In this document: piece by piece, positions 30,485 through 39,506 of the stretch | Numbering within the stretch: the stretch's first letter is position 1 | How the letters are laid out: each line of letters opens with the position of its first letter | NCBI RefSeq assembly: GCF_002868845.1 | Contig: NZ_PKUB01000056.1 | Span: forward strand, 363 to 64,362 | Reading direction: 5' to 3' | Origin: Desulfuromonas sp. | GTDB lineage: Bacteria > Desulfobacterota > Desulfuromonadia > Desulfuromonadales > BM501 | DNA: 64,000 nt | Position numbers and translations under genes: made by a program | Notes under the pieces: model-generated | The model's input: only the letters and a program-made list of their open reading frames with translations | Told to the model about the DNA's origin: nothing | Databases searched by the model: none

Positions 30485-31370
30485 TAAGTTGAGCGCCGCC
30501 CTGCGGGGTCGCGTCCTGGTCCGGGAACCCCTGTCCCGCCATACAACGTGGCGGGTGGGCGGACCGGCCGACCTGTTCCTGGTTCCGGTCGATCGTTCCG
30601 ACCTGCTCGCCGCTCTGGGCCTGTGCCATGAAGCCGGCCTGCCCTGGATGGTTCTCGGTGCGGGGAGCAACCTGCTGGTCAGGGACGGTGGCATCCGCGG
30701 GGCGGTGATCCACACCGGGGGCTTAAAGGAGCTTGTTTTCGAAGAGGAAGGTTTGGCCCGTGCCGGTGGTGGACTTCCCCTGATGACCCTCATCCGCGAA
30801 ACCGTCCGGAGGGGCCTCGCCGGGCTGGAGGCACTGGCGGGCATTCCCGGCACGGTCGGGGGCGGTGTGACCATGAATGCCGGCGCGGGGGGCCAGGACC
30901 TGGCAGGGGTGGTTCGGGCCGTGACTCTGGCCTCGCCGGAGGGCGAGGAGATCTGGGAAGCACCGAGGCTTCACTTCGGCTATCGCGGTTCCTCTCTTCC
31001 CCGGGACAGGGTAGTCGTAGAGGTTCTGCTCGCCTTTGAACGCAAAGACCCGGCTGCCCTGGAACAGACCATTCGCGAACATCTGGCCCGGCGGCGAAGC
31101 AGCCAGGGGGTACGCGGTCCAAGCGCCGGTTCGGTGTTCAAGAATCCTACCGGCACCCCGGCTTGGCGCCTCATCGATGAGGCCGGTCTGCGGGGCGCCA
31201 GCGTGGGGGGGGCCCAAGTTTCAACGGTCCACACCAATTTTATCGTCAACACCGGAGGCGCCACCGCACGGGACGTTATGGAATTGATCGAGTATGTCAG
31301 GAAGACGGTCTGCAGCAGGAGTGGGGTGACACTAGAACCAGAGGTCCGTATCGCCGGGGAGGATGGATAA
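30465..31370 (+). CDS. murB: UDP-N-acetylenolpyruvoylglucosamine reductase MurB
   Basis: A 301-aa FAD enzyme reducing enolpyruvyl-UDP-GlcNAc to UDP-MurNAc. FAD-binding segment [40 protein letters not shown]; active-site serine in GSVFKNP and glutamate in VTLEPEVRI. Size and the YRGSSLP segment fit the compact form without the extra loop of Escherichia MurB. GTG start inside the murC 3' end. Confidence 0.95.
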   Translation: MSPEIFDKLSAALRGRVLVREPLSRHTTWRVGGPADLFLVPVDRSDLLAALGLCHEAGLPWMVLGAGSNLLVRDGGIRGAVIHTGGLKELVFEEEGLARAGGGLPLMTLIRETVRRGLAGLEALAGIPGTVGGGVTMNAGAGGQDLAGVVRAVTLASPEGEEIWEAPRLHFGYRGSSLPRDRVVVEVLLAFERKDPAALEQTIREHLARRRSSQGVRGPSAGSVFKNPTGTPAWRLIDEAGLRGASVGGAQVSTVHTNFIVNTGGATARDVMELIEYVRKTVCSRSGVTLEPEVRIAGEDG

Positions 31371-31440
31371 GGCCGATTTTTCCCGATGGCCAGACGAAGG
31401 GTAGAGAGTTCTGGCATTCCGTGAGCTATTAGGATATTTT

Positions 31441-32367
31441 ATGACTCGACAGGAACTGAAAACCAAAAAAATCGCCGTTCTGATGGGGGGCCTCTCCGCG
31501 GAGAGGGAAGTGTCCCTGCGCACCGGCGAGGCGGTGCTCGGCGCCCTGCAGAGGCGCGGCTACCGGGCCGTCGCTATCGACGCCGGACGGGATCTGGCCA
31601 CCCGCCTCAGCACAGAAGGGGTCGAGGTCGCGTTTGTCGCCCTGCACGGTCGCTACGGCGAAGACGGAACGGTCCAGGGGCTGCTTGAACTATTGGGCAT
31701 TCCCTACACGGGGAGCGGGGTTCTGGCCTCGGCCCTGGCCATGGACAAGGTGGCCGCCAAGAAAGTCCTCCTGTTTCACGAGATTTCCACGCCCTCTTTC
31801 GAGGCGTACCGCCGGGGCGACGATTTACAGGAACTCCTGGCCCGCTGCCGCCACTTTCCCCTTGTGGTCAAGCCGGCCCGGGAGGGGTCGACCATCGGGG
31901 TGAGCATCGCGGAGAGCCTTTCCGCTTTGAGGGAGGGGCTGGGCGAGGCGCTCAAAAGCGACGATCTGGTGCTGATCGAGGACTGCATCCGCGGCGAGGA
32001 GGTGACAGTCGGGGTCCTCAACGGACGGGCCCTGCCGATCATCCAGGTTGTGCCCAAGGGAGGATTCTACGACTTCAAGGCGAAGTATACGGCCGGACAG
32101 ACCGAGTATCTTCTGCCGGCTCCCCTGGAGGGGGCCCTCTACGAGCGGATCCAGCAGGACGCGGTCGAGGCCTGCCGCGCCCTGGGCTGCGCCGGAGCCG
32201 CGCGGGTCGATTTCATGGTGAGGGGACGCGAGTTTTTCTGTCTGGAAGTCAACACTATTCCCGGTATGACCGAGACCAGCCTTCTGCCGAAGGCGGCTCG
32301 GGAGGCGGGACTGACTTTCGAGGAACTGGTGGAGCAGATCCTCGAGGGGGCGTCGGTCGGCAAGTAG
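31441..32367 (+). CDS. ddl: D-alanine--D-alanine ligase
   Basis: A 308-aa ATP-grasp enzyme making D-Ala-D-Ala for MurF. The N-terminal KIAVLMGGLSAEREVSLRTG, the KPAREGSTIGVS ATP-binding part, and the magnesium site EVNTIPGMTETSLLP near the C-terminus are all present. Separated from murB by 70 bases with no evident terminator. Confidence 0.97.
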   Translation: MTRQELKTKKIAVLMGGLSAEREVSLRTGEAVLGALQRRGYRAVAIDAGRDLATRLSTEGVEVAFVALHGRYGEDGTVQGLLELLGIPYTGSGVLASALAMDKVAAKKVLLFHEISTPSFEAYRRGDDLQELLARCRHFPLVVKPAREGSTIGVSIAESLSALREGLGEALKSDDLVLIEDCIRGEEVTVGVLNGRALPIIQVVPKGGFYDFKAKYTAGQTEYLLPAPLEGALYERIQQDAVEACRALGCAGAARVDFMVRGREFFCLEVNTIPGMTETSLLPKAAREAGLTFEELVEQILEGASVGK

Positions 32368-32435
32368 CGCGCGAATGACGATGAAGAGGCAGGGGCTTTT
32401 TCCCCGATAGCACCGAAGCACGGAAGCAGGATGGC

Positions 32436-33278
32436 ATGACGGACCTCAAAGCCCAGAAGCGTAGCCGAGTCAAGGCCAACCGCCGCAAGCGGGAGAGCCA
32501 GCCGCGGGAGTGGAAGAAACACTTTCAGCGTCTGCTGCGGCTCACCGTCTTGGCTACAAGCTGTTCCCTGGTGGTCTGCGGCGGGGTTCTGGCCTGCCGC
32601 CTGCTGTGCGATTCGGGGTACTTCCGCGTTGACCAGGTGCGGGTGGAGAATCACCGCCGGGTCAGCCAGGAGGAAGTCCTGGCTCTCTCCGACATACAGA
32701 TGGGAACCGCGATTTTCGATCTGGACCTGGAGATGATCGGCCGCAAGATCGAGGAAAACCCCTGGGTGGCCGCCGTCCAGGTGGAGAGGGTTTTCCCCCG
32801 GGGAGTGGTCATTCGGGTTGCCGAGCGCGAGCCCAAGGCGGTGGTCAACCTGGGGTATCTCTACTATGTGGACGTAACGGGGGAGATATTCAAGACGCTG
32901 GAGCCCAAGGACAGCCTCGACTTTCCGGTGGTGACGGGGATCGACAGGCAGTTCCTTCTGCAGAATTCGAAAGCCGCCCGGAGTCTTCTGGTCGATGCCG
33001 TGGCCCTGATCGGCGAATTGGCCAGTCGCAGCCACTTCAACCTTCGGGACGTGTCCGAGGTCCACATCGACCAGGCCGAGGGGTTCAATCTCTACACCTA
33101 TGTGGGGGGGATTCCGGTGCGGATGGGATACGGCAATTTCGCCGCCAAACTGGACCGACTTGAAAAAATTTACCAGGACCTGGAACCGCGCCTGCTGGGT
33201 CTTAAGTCCATCGATCTCAACGTCAACGACCGGGTGGTGGTCAAGATCGACCGCGGGACGGCCACCGGCCGGGGGTAG
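32436..33278 (+). CDS. ftsQ: Cell division protein FtsQ
   Basis: A 280-aa bitopic membrane protein: basic cytoplasmic tail (1-30), membrane helix (about 35-58), POTRA domain (about 64-135, FRVDQVRVENHRRVSQEEVLALSDIQMGTAIFDLD) and the FtsQ beta domain to about 260. It recruits FtsL and FtsB to the divisome. Position between ddl and ftsA is the conserved one. Confidence 0.94.
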   Translation: MTDLKAQKRSRVKANRRKRESQPREWKKHFQRLLRLTVLATSCSLVVCGGVLACRLLCDSGYFRVDQVRVENHRRVSQEEVLALSDIQMGTAIFDLDLEMIGRKIEENPWVAAVQVERVFPRGVVIRVAEREPKAVVNLGYLYYVDVTGEIFKTLEPKDSLDFPVVTGIDRQFLLQNSKAARSLLVDAVALIGELASRSHFNLRDVSEVHIDQAEGFNLYTYVGGIPVRMGYGNFAAKLDRLEKIYQDLEPRLLGLKSIDLNVNDRVVVKIDRGTATGRG

Positions 33279-33384
33279 CCCGCACTCGCGCTGTGGGCAC
33301 ATTCCAGAGCGGGCCCGGATGGGGCCGGTCCGGCCTGGATCATGAGTTGGCAGAACATATCGTTTTAGGGGGAAGGGAAAGAAG

Positions 33385-34614
33385 ATGAGCAACAAAAGGG
33401 ACAATCTGGTCGTCGGCCTGGACATCGGCACCACAAAGATCTGCGCCATCGTGGGCAACCTTACCGACGAGGGGCTGGACATTGTCGGAATCGGGACCAG
33501 CCCCTCGCAGGGGCTGCGCAAAGGGGTTGTCATCAACATCGAGAGCACCGTGGAGGCGGTCCGCAAGGCCCTCCGTGAGGCCGAGTTGATGGCAGGCTGT
33601 GAAATCAAGTCGGTCTTCGCAGGGATCGCCGGCGGCCACATCAAGGGCTTCAACTCCCAGGGCGTGATCGCCATCAAGAACCGCGAGGTCGCCAACGACG
33701 ACATCCGGCGGGTCATCGATGCCGCCAAGGCCATCGCCATTCCCATGGACCGCGAGGTGGTTCATATCCTTCCCCAGGAATTCATCATCGACGACCAGGA
33801 CGGCATCAAGGAGCCGCTCGGGATGAGCGGCGTACGTCTGGAGGCCAAGGTGCACATCGTCACCGGGGCCGTGGCGAGCGCCCAGAACATCATCAAGAGC
33901 TGCAACCGCGCCGGCGTCGATGTCGCCGATATCGTTCTCGAACAGCTCGCCTCCTCCAAGGCGGTCCTGTCTTCCGACGAGAAGGAGCTGGGCGTTGCCA
34001 TGGTCGACATCGGCGGGGGGACGACGGACATCGCCATCTTCGTCGATGGCGCCATCAAGCACACCTCGGTCCTTTCCCTGGGGGGCAGCCACCTCACCAA
34101 CGACATCGGGGTCGGGCTGAGAACTCCCATGGCCGAAGCCGAGAAGATCAAGCAGCAATACGGCTGCTGCCTGACCTCCATGGTCGGCAAGGACGAGACC
34201 ATTGAGGTCCCCTCGGTCGGGGGGCGCGAGCCCCGGGTCCTCTCCCGGCAGCTGCTGGCGGAAATCCTGGAGCCGAGGGTGGAGGAGATCTTCTCCCTGG
34301 TGAACCGGGAGATCGTCAAGAGCGGCTTCGAGGACCTCATCGCCTCCGGGGTGGTGCTCACCGGGGGGTCCTGCATCCTGCCAGGGATGCCGGAGCTCGC
34401 CGAGCAGGTCTTCAACCTGCCCGTGCGCAGGGGAGTGCCCCGGGACATCGGCGGGCTGACCGACGTGGTCAACTCGCCGATCTACGCCACCGGGGTCGGC
34501 CTGGTCAAGTACGGCAGTAAGAACATGCAGACCAGCAACTTTTCCATCGGTCAGGAAAACGTGTTCGAGAAGGTCGTGCGCCGCATGAAGGAGTGGTTCG
34601 GCGAGTTTTTCTGA
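33385..34614 (+). CDS. ftsA: Cell division protein FtsA
   Basis: A 409-aa actin-like ATPase that tethers FtsZ filaments to the membrane. N-terminal GLDIGTTKICAIVG, MVDIGGGTTDIAIF and VVLTGGSCILPGM are the actin-fold phosphate loops. The C-terminal amphipathic membrane-targeting helix is visible (FEKVVRRMKEWFGEFF). RBS AGGGGGAAGGG upstream. Confidence 0.97.
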   Translation: MSNKRDNLVVGLDIGTTKICAIVGNLTDEGLDIVGIGTSPSQGLRKGVVINIESTVEAVRKALREAELMAGCEIKSVFAGIAGGHIKGFNSQGVIAIKNREVANDDIRRVIDAAKAIAIPMDREVVHILPQEFIIDDQDGIKEPLGMSGVRLEAKVHIVTGAVASAQNIIKSCNRAGVDVADIVLEQLASSKAVLSSDEKELGVAMVDIGGGTTDIAIFVDGAIKHTSVLSLGGSHLTNDIGVGLRTPMAEAEKIKQQYGCCLTSMVGKDETIEVPSVGGREPRVLSRQLLAEILEPRVEEIFSLVNREIVKSGFEDLIASGVVLTGGSCILPGMPELAEQVFNLPVRRGVPRDIGGLTDVVNSPIYATGVGLVKYGSKNMQTSNFSIGQENVFEKVVRRMKEWFGEFF

Positions 34615-34710
34615 ACGATGTCAGGAGGATCGCTCCCGGCTGCTTGAGGGGCGGGCGGGACATGGATTAACCAACGGAGAGTTTCAAACCAAAAGGAGAA
34701 CGGGGGAGTC

Positions 34711-35862
34711 ATGTTTGAATTGGAGGAAAGTTTGGACCAGATGGCCAAGATCAAGGTCATCGGCGTCGGCGGGGGCGGCAGCAACGCGGTAAACACGATG
34801 ATCGTCTCCAACGTCGAGGGGGTCGATTTCTTTGTGGCGAACACCGACGCTCAGGCCCTTCGGTCGAGCCGCGCCCAGGTCAGACTTCAGCTCGGCAACA
34901 AGCTGACCAAGGGGCTCGGGGCCGGAGCCAATCCCGAGATCGGCCGCGAGGCGGCCCTTGAGGATCGGGCGCGCCTGGCGCAAACCCTCGAGGGCGCCGA
35001 CATGGTTTTCATCGCCGCTGGCCTCGGCGGGGGGACCGGCACCGGCGCTGCGCCGATTATCGCCGAGGTGGCCAGGGAGGTCGGCGCCCTGACCGTGGGG
35101 GTGGTGACCAAGCCCTTCTCCCGCGAGGGCAAACAGCGCATGGTCAAGGCCGATGAAGGGGTTGAGAGGCTCAAGGAGGTCGTCGACTCCCTGCTCGTCA
35201 TTCCCAACGACCGGCTGCTCGGCCTGGCCGGCAAGAACATGAGCATCCTTGACGCCTTCAAGCCCTCCGACGACGTTCTGCGCCAGGCGGTCCAGGGGAT
35301 TTCCGATCTCATCACGACCAGCGGCCTCATCAACGTCGACTTCGCCGACGTCAAGGCCATCATGAGCGAGCGGGGCATGGCGATGATGGGGATCGGCCTG
35401 GCCGATGGCGAAAAGCGCTCCGCCGAGGCCGCCCAGCAGGCCATCAGCAGTCCCCTGCTCGAGGAGATCGACATCTCGGGTGCCAAGGGGGTCCTGGTCA
35501 ACATTTCCGGGTCGTCCAACATGACCATGGAAGAGTTCGACGAGGCATCCCGGATTATTCACGAAAAGGTCCATGAAGATGCCAATATCATCATCGGCCT
35601 GGTGATCAACGAGGACCTTGGAGACCAGATCAAGATCACCGCCATCGCCACCGGTTTCGGCGGCGCCTTCGACAAGGAGCAGCGCGAGGTCGAGGAGGTC
35701 AAGAGCCGCGTGGCCCAGGCGCCCACCGTCGACGGCATCGACCGGGACCTGCCGACCTTCCTGCGCGACCGCCAGAAGCGCAGCGGCAGCAGCTATGACC
35801 GCGTCATGGACGAGGAGGATCAGTACGAAATCCCCACCTTCCTGCGCCGCAGGGTGGACTAG
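34711..35862 (+). CDS. ftsZ: Cell division protein FtsZ
   Basis: A 383-aa tubulin homologue that forms the Z ring. The GTP-binding G-box is GLGGGTGTGAAPIIAEVAR (about 105-123), and the T7 loop NVDFADVKAIM lies at about 208-218. The acidic, variable tail ends in the FtsA-binding peptide YEIPTFLRRRVD. A second similar motif, DRDLPTFLRDR, lies about 30 residues earlier. Last gene of the cluster, followed by a terminator. Confidence 0.98.
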   Translation: MFELEESLDQMAKIKVIGVGGGGSNAVNTMIVSNVEGVDFFVANTDAQALRSSRAQVRLQLGNKLTKGLGAGANPEIGREAALEDRARLAQTLEGADMVFIAAGLGGGTGTGAAPIIAEVAREVGALTVGVVTKPFSREGKQRMVKADEGVERLKEVVDSLLVIPNDRLLGLAGKNMSILDAFKPSDDVLRQAVQGISDLITTSGLINVDFADVKAIMSERGMAMMGIGLADGEKRSAEAAQQAISSPLLEEIDISGAKGVLVNISGSSNMTMEEFDEASRIIHEKVHEDANIIIGLVINEDLGDQIKITAIATGFGGAFDKEQREVEEVKSRVAQAPTVDGIDRDLPTFLRDRQKRSGSSYDRVMDEEDQYEIPTFLRRRVD

Positions 35863-36256
35863 GGCCGACCAACCAACGCCCGAAGGGGTCCCCGGCAGAG
35901 TCTCTTTTCGTCGCTCCCGGGCCGGTTCTCCGTCCGGCCCGAACGGTGACGGCGTGTTTTTTGCTCTTGTTGTTATGACTCCCTCTTCAGCGGGGACCGC
36001 ATGGTGCGGTCCCCTTTTTTTCGAACCGCGCAACAATTGGGGTTTCCGGGCCGTGGGGCCGTGGGGCCGCGGGGACTTTGAAAACCGCGGCGGAGCCAGG
36101 CCGACCCACGACCCTTTCGGCGCTGTCATCGCAGATCCGATTTACAGAAGCCCCGGTCTCCTGTTCAGGTGTCCGTCTCTTCCCGGGCCGTAGGCGTTCC
36201 CGGCTTTGCGCTCGGGAGGGATGGATGCGACAATAAACAGGTGGAGTCATCGAATC
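35863..36256. other. Non-coding gap between ftsZ and the radical SAM gene
   Basis: About 390 bases without a convincing gene. It holds the ftsZ terminator and, at 36048-36071, three tandem copies of an octamer (GGGCCGTG, GGGCCGTG, GGGCCGCG). No promoter stands out. Confidence 0.6.
35992..36020 (+). terminator. Terminator of the dcw cluster
   Basis: GGGGACCGCA-tg-GTGCGGTCCCC followed by seven Ts, 130 bases after ftsZ. Confidence 0.93.
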
Positions 36257-37981
36257 ATGTCCCGTAAGCTGCTCGAGAAGGCCCGCCGCCGCATGCAGGA
36301 GGAAACCGGCTGCCGATCCAACCCCTGGGGAGGACGGCTCAGCGTGGCCCTGGTCTATCCCAACACCTACCATCAGGCCATGAGCAACCTCGGGTTCCTC
36401 TCCGTTTACCACCTTGTCAACAGCCGCGAAGGCGCCCTGTGCGAGCGTTTTTTTCTTCCCGACCCGGAGGACATTGCCGAACACCGCAAGACCGGCACAC
36501 CCCTCTTCTCCCTGGAGTCGGGCCGGCCCCTCGCCGACTTCGACCTGATCGCTTTTTCAATCTCCTTCGAGAATGATTACCTCCACCTGCCGGTCCTCTT
36601 CGACTTGGCCCGCATTCCCCTCTTGGCCGCCGATCGGGGTGCGCGTTTTCCCCTGGTCCTTTGCGGCGGGGTCTGCGCTTTTCTGAATCCCGAGCCCCTC
36701 GCCGGGATCATGGACCTCTTTGCGGTTGGGGAGGGGGAGGCCCTGCTGCCCGGCCTTCTCGACACTCTCGGAGAGGCCGATCAGGAACGCTCCCCTCTGT
36801 TTCAGCGGCTGGCCGCCCTGCCCGGAATCTACGTTCCCTCCCTGTACGAGGTTGCCTACCGACAGGACGGCACCGTCTGCTCCTGCAGTCCCGGCGAGGG
36901 CGCCCCGGCGCGGGTGCGGCGCCAGTGGCTGGCCGATCTCGACGCCGCCCCGACCCGCTCCTTCGTCCAGGCCGGAGAGACCGAATTCGGCGACATGGCC
37001 CTGGTGGAGATCTCCCGCGGCTGCTCCCGCGGCTGCCGCTTCTGCGCCGCCGGCTTTATTTATCTCCCCCCACGGGAACGCTCCCTGGAGCATCTCTCCG
37101 AGCAGGTGGAGGAGGGGCTCTGTCACCGGAACAAGGTGGGGCTGGTGGGGGCGGCCGTCTCCGACTATTCCCGCATCGAGGAGCTGAACCAGGCTATTCT
37201 TCAGCGAGGCGGCCGGGTCTCGGTTGCGAGCCTGCGCATCGACTCGCTGACCGCCGAGGAGGTCGCCGCCCTCAAGGAGTCGGGACACAAGACGGTCTCC
37301 CTCGCCCCCGAGGCGGGGAGCCAGCGGATGCGGGACCTGATCAACAAGGGGCTCGACGAGGCCCAGATTCTGCACGCCGTGCGATTTTTGGCCGAAGGCG
37401 GCATCCCCAACCTCAAGCTCTATTTCCTCATCGGCCTGCCGGGGGAGAAAGAGGAGGACATCGAGGAAATGCTCGGCCTGGTCACCCGCATCCGCGAGGT
37501 CTGGGTCGCCGAGGGAAAGCGCCTGGGGCGGCTGGGCCAAATAACCCTTTCGGTGAACCCCTTCATCCCCAAGCCCTTCACTCCACTGCAGTGGGCCCCC
37601 ATGGAGCAGGAGAAGAGCCTGCGCAAAAAAGTACGTCGCATCCGCTCTTTCTCGGCCAGGCAGGCCAACGTCGAAGCGACTTTCGAGTCCCTGCGCGGGG
37701 CCGCGCTGCAGGCCTTTCTCTCCCGGGGGGACCGGAGGGTCGGGAGCGTACTGCCGGCTCTGGCCGCGGGGGAGAACCTGCGGGCCGCCTGCCGCGAGGC
37801 CGGCCTCGACCCCGCGTTCTACCTGTACCGGACGCGGGGCGAGAACGAGACCTTCCCCTGGGACGTGATCGACAACGGGGTGCGCCGGGACTACCTGTGG
37901 CAGGAATACGAGCGCGCCCTGGAGGGACGGGCAACTCCCCGCTGCACGCCCGGTTGCCGGCGCTGCGGGGTATGCGGGTGA
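36257..37981 (+). CDS. B12-binding-type radical SAM protein, function unknown
   Basis: A 574-aa protein of the family that pairs an N-terminal cobalamin-binding-like Rossmann region (about 20-150, with VALVYPNTYHQAMSNLGFLSVYHLVN and a VGEGEALLPGLL segment) with a radical SAM barrel. The cluster motif is CSRGCRFC (about 256-263, CxxxCxxC), preceded by EISRG, and SLAPEAGSQRMRDLINKG follows in the barrel. The C-terminus is cysteine rich (CTPGCRRCGVCG), a possible extra metal site. Relatives are often near ribosome or RNA-modification genes, but no substrate is known. I use the ATG at 36257, with GGAG 10 bases upstream; earlier in-frame starts exist. Confidence 0.8.
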   Translation: MSRKLLEKARRRMQEETGCRSNPWGGRLSVALVYPNTYHQAMSNLGFLSVYHLVNSREGALCERFFLPDPEDIAEHRKTGTPLFSLESGRPLADFDLIAFSISFENDYLHLPVLFDLARIPLLAADRGARFPLVLCGGVCAFLNPEPLAGIMDLFAVGEGEALLPGLLDTLGEADQERSPLFQRLAALPGIYVPSLYEVAYRQDGTVCSCSPGEGAPARVRRQWLADLDAAPTRSFVQAGETEFGDMALVEISRGCSRGCRFCAAGFIYLPPRERSLEHLSEQVEEGLCHRNKVGLVGAAVSDYSRIEELNQAILQRGGRVSVASLRIDSLTAEEVAALKESGHKTVSLAPEAGSQRMRDLINKGLDEAQILHAVRFLAEGGIPNLKLYFLIGLPGEKEEDIEEMLGLVTRIREVWVAEGKRLGRLGQITLSVNPFIPKPFTPLQWAPMEQEKSLRKKVRRIRSFSARQANVEATFESLRGAALQAFLSRGDRRVGSVLPALAAGENLRAACREAGLDPAFYLYRTRGENETFPWDVIDNGVRRDYLWQEYERALEGRATPRCTPGCRRCGVCG

Positions 37982-38085
37982 AAGGCCGTGAAACGTGGAA
38001 AGTTGCCCGGGGGGGATGAGTGAAAAATTGGGATGACAACACGGTACTCCCGAGGCATAATCTTCTTCGGGAGGAGGTCGCCGCC

Positions 38086-38302
38086 GTGGCCGACCGGACC
38101 CGTTGGACCAACGACCTCGAGTGGAGGGAGGTCGAGACTCTTGCCGGCTGCCTCGAATCCTGCCTGGTGCCCCGCGGAGCGGTCACCTTTCGCGGTTGGA
38201 GATGGAGCACCCCCTCTGTGGGGAAAGGTGCAGCTCAAGATCTCCAGCCTTCTCAGCCAGCGCGTGCGGAGCACCGGCGGCTGGCTGGCCGATTGTCTCT
38301 GA
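38086..38302 (+). pseudogene. Remnant of a cyclic-nucleotide-binding (CRP-like) domain gene
   Basis: GTG at 38086 with GGGAGGAGG 7-8 bases upstream opens a reading frame MADRTRWTNDLEWREVETLAGCLESCLVPRGAVTFR, which resembles the first strands of a cNMP-binding domain. At about 38193 the recognisable protein jumps frame and continues as PPLWGKVQLKISSLLSQRVRSTGGWLADCL to a TGA at 38300-38302, which is the terminal helix of the same type of domain. The beta-roll in between (roughly 80 residues) is missing, so the gene has suffered an internal deletion with a frameshift. It lies between the radical SAM and the P460 genes. Confidence 0.65.
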
Positions 38303-38374
38303 TCGGTCTCCGGTGTCGGCCCGGGTTCTTCCGCCTTTGCTAACTGCCCGACTTGACTCACAAGAAAAGTCTGC

Positions 38375-38402
38375 TTGACTAAAGGAAAGACGTTCCTAGA
38401 AC
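38375..38402 (+). promoter_or_regulatory. Possible promoter of the P460-like cytochrome gene
   Basis: TTGACT (38375-38380), 16 bases, TAGAAC. A second TTGACT lies 22 bases upstream (38353). Weak -10. Confidence 0.35.
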
Positions 38403-38440
38403 CTTACTGTCGGCTGATATTTCCTTGCAAGGAGAGTGTC

Positions 38441-38968
38441 ATGAAGCGATTTTCCCGCCTGTCCCTTGTTCTGATCGTCCTGATGTCCGTCGCCTTCCTC
38501 GGTGCCTGCGCCTCCGGCAGCTCAAGCGGTCCGGGAACCGGAGGTGAGGGGGCTTATTGCCCCGCCCCGGCCGGGCAGGCCGTTATGGACTACATTACCA
38601 AGGAAAACCCCTACCAGAACTGGGACCTGTGGCCTGGCAAGGGCAAGCTGTACAAGGGGCAGCATCCCCATGGTTCCTATCTGACCACCTACGTCTCCCC
38701 GCTGGCCCACGGCGCCATCGAGGACAAGGCCGGGGAGATCCCCGACACCGCCTTTATCGTCAAGGAAAACTATACCTCGCGCAAGGTGTTGGCCGCGGTC
38801 ACGGTAATGTACAAGAAGACGGGCTACAACGCGGCGGCCGGCGACTGGTTCTGGCTCAAGTACACTCCTGACGGCAAGATCGAAGCAGAGGGCAAGGTGG
38901 CCGGGTGTATCGGGTGCCACATCGCGGTCAAGAGCAACGACTGGCTCTTTACCGGGCCCACCAAGTGA
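38441..38968 (+). CDS. Cytochrome P460 family lipoprotein
   Basis: A 175-aa predicted lipoprotein (lipobox LGAC, Cys23) with the cytochrome P460 domain from about 60 to 172. Family features are the HPHGSYLTTYV segment, FIVKENYTSRK (Lys108, a candidate for the haem cross-linking lysine) and the C-terminal haem c site CIGCH (156-160). Characterised P460 proteins oxidise hydroxylamine or NO; many deltaproteobacterial members have unknown roles, and electron transfer or NO detoxification is inference. Strong Shine-Dalgarno sequence (AAGGAGAG) and a terminator make it a single-gene unit. Confidence 0.85.
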   Translation: MKRFSRLSLVLIVLMSVAFLGACASGSSSGPGTGGEGAYCPAPAGQAVMDYITKENPYQNWDLWPGKGKLYKGQHPHGSYLTTYVSPLAHGAIEDKAGEIPDTAFIVKENYTSRKVLAAVTVMYKKTGYNAAAGDWFWLKYTPDGKIEAEGKVAGCIGCHIAVKSNDWLFTGPTK

Positions 38969-39007
38969 TATTGTAAAATAAGATAGGGTTAAGGACCAAT
39001 CATCTCG

Positions 39008-39044
39008 AGGCCGTCTCGCTGTTATAGCGGGGCGGCCTTTTTAA
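39008..39044 (+). terminator. Terminator after the P460-like gene
   Basis: GGCCGTCTCGCT-gttat-AGCGGGGCGGCC (12 pairs counting two G-T pairs) followed by a T run. Confidence 0.85.
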
Positions 39045-39342
39045 TTGTTTTAACAGAGGACTTGGGGGGGCGTCCCGTTCCTGTTCAAGTCCCTGCGGGG
39101 ACGCCCCAAGGCCTTGCCCGCCATCGCCGAGGCGATAGTGGGTTCCTTTCGCTTCGCTGGGTATCTGGCGCGAAGGAAAACTTGGTTTCGGCTTCGGACA
39201 TTCGGTTGGTTTTTTCAAACAGGCCCGCTTCGCTCCGGCCTCGGCCGCCGGGGGGAGGGCAAATGATTAATAGTTTGCGGAGAGGGGAAAGTCAGGCGAA
39301 CCACGATCCGATTTTGTTCAGAACCTTTCGACCGCTCCATGA
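39045..39342. other. Non-coding gap with unexplained inverted repeats
   Basis: No convincing gene. A strong imperfect hairpin lies at about 39061-39110 (CTTGGGG plus three extra Gs plus CGTCCC pairing with GGGACGCCCCAAG); its loop contains GTTCAAGTCC, reminiscent of a tRNA T-loop, but no tRNA can be built around it. A second one (CCTTTCGC/GCGCGAAGG) lies at about 39142-39176. Confidence 0.5.
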
Positions 39343-39373
39343 AAAAGGGGCCGGCCCGTTGCAGGCCGGCCCC
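39343..39373 (-). terminator. Terminator of the first ten-haem cytochrome gene
   Basis: On the minus strand GGGGCCGGCC-tgcaac-GGGCCGGCCCC followed by TTTTTC. It lies beyond the distal stop codon (39420), which supports the longer reading of that gene as the ancestral one. Confidence 0.9.
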
Positions 39374-39419
39374 GATAGCATTTCATCCAAGGCGGGATAT
39401 TCGTCAGGGCCCCTGAGGG

Positions 39420-39506
39420 CTAGTTGCAGACATCGCTGTGGTCGTAGGGAGTGGTGTCGACAAACTCGCTCACGCAGGCCGGGTCGCAGGGCGAGCAGAG
39501 GCCGCG
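39420..39506 (-). other. In-frame C-terminal extension of the cytochrome gene beyond an amber codon
   Basis: Directly after the TAG at 39507-39509 the same frame stays open for 28 codons (beginning RGLCSPCDPACVSEF and ending DHSDVCN) to a second TAG. The two paralogues end in RGGIGPCDANASDFVD...ECN and RGLTTPCDPEASNYVD...QCN, so this is the missing native tail. Confidence 0.85.

Noticed and set aside
39094-39104. Possible tRNA 3' half (GTTCAAGTCC)
   Set aside because: T-arm stem does not pair and no acceptor, D or anticodon arms can be found.
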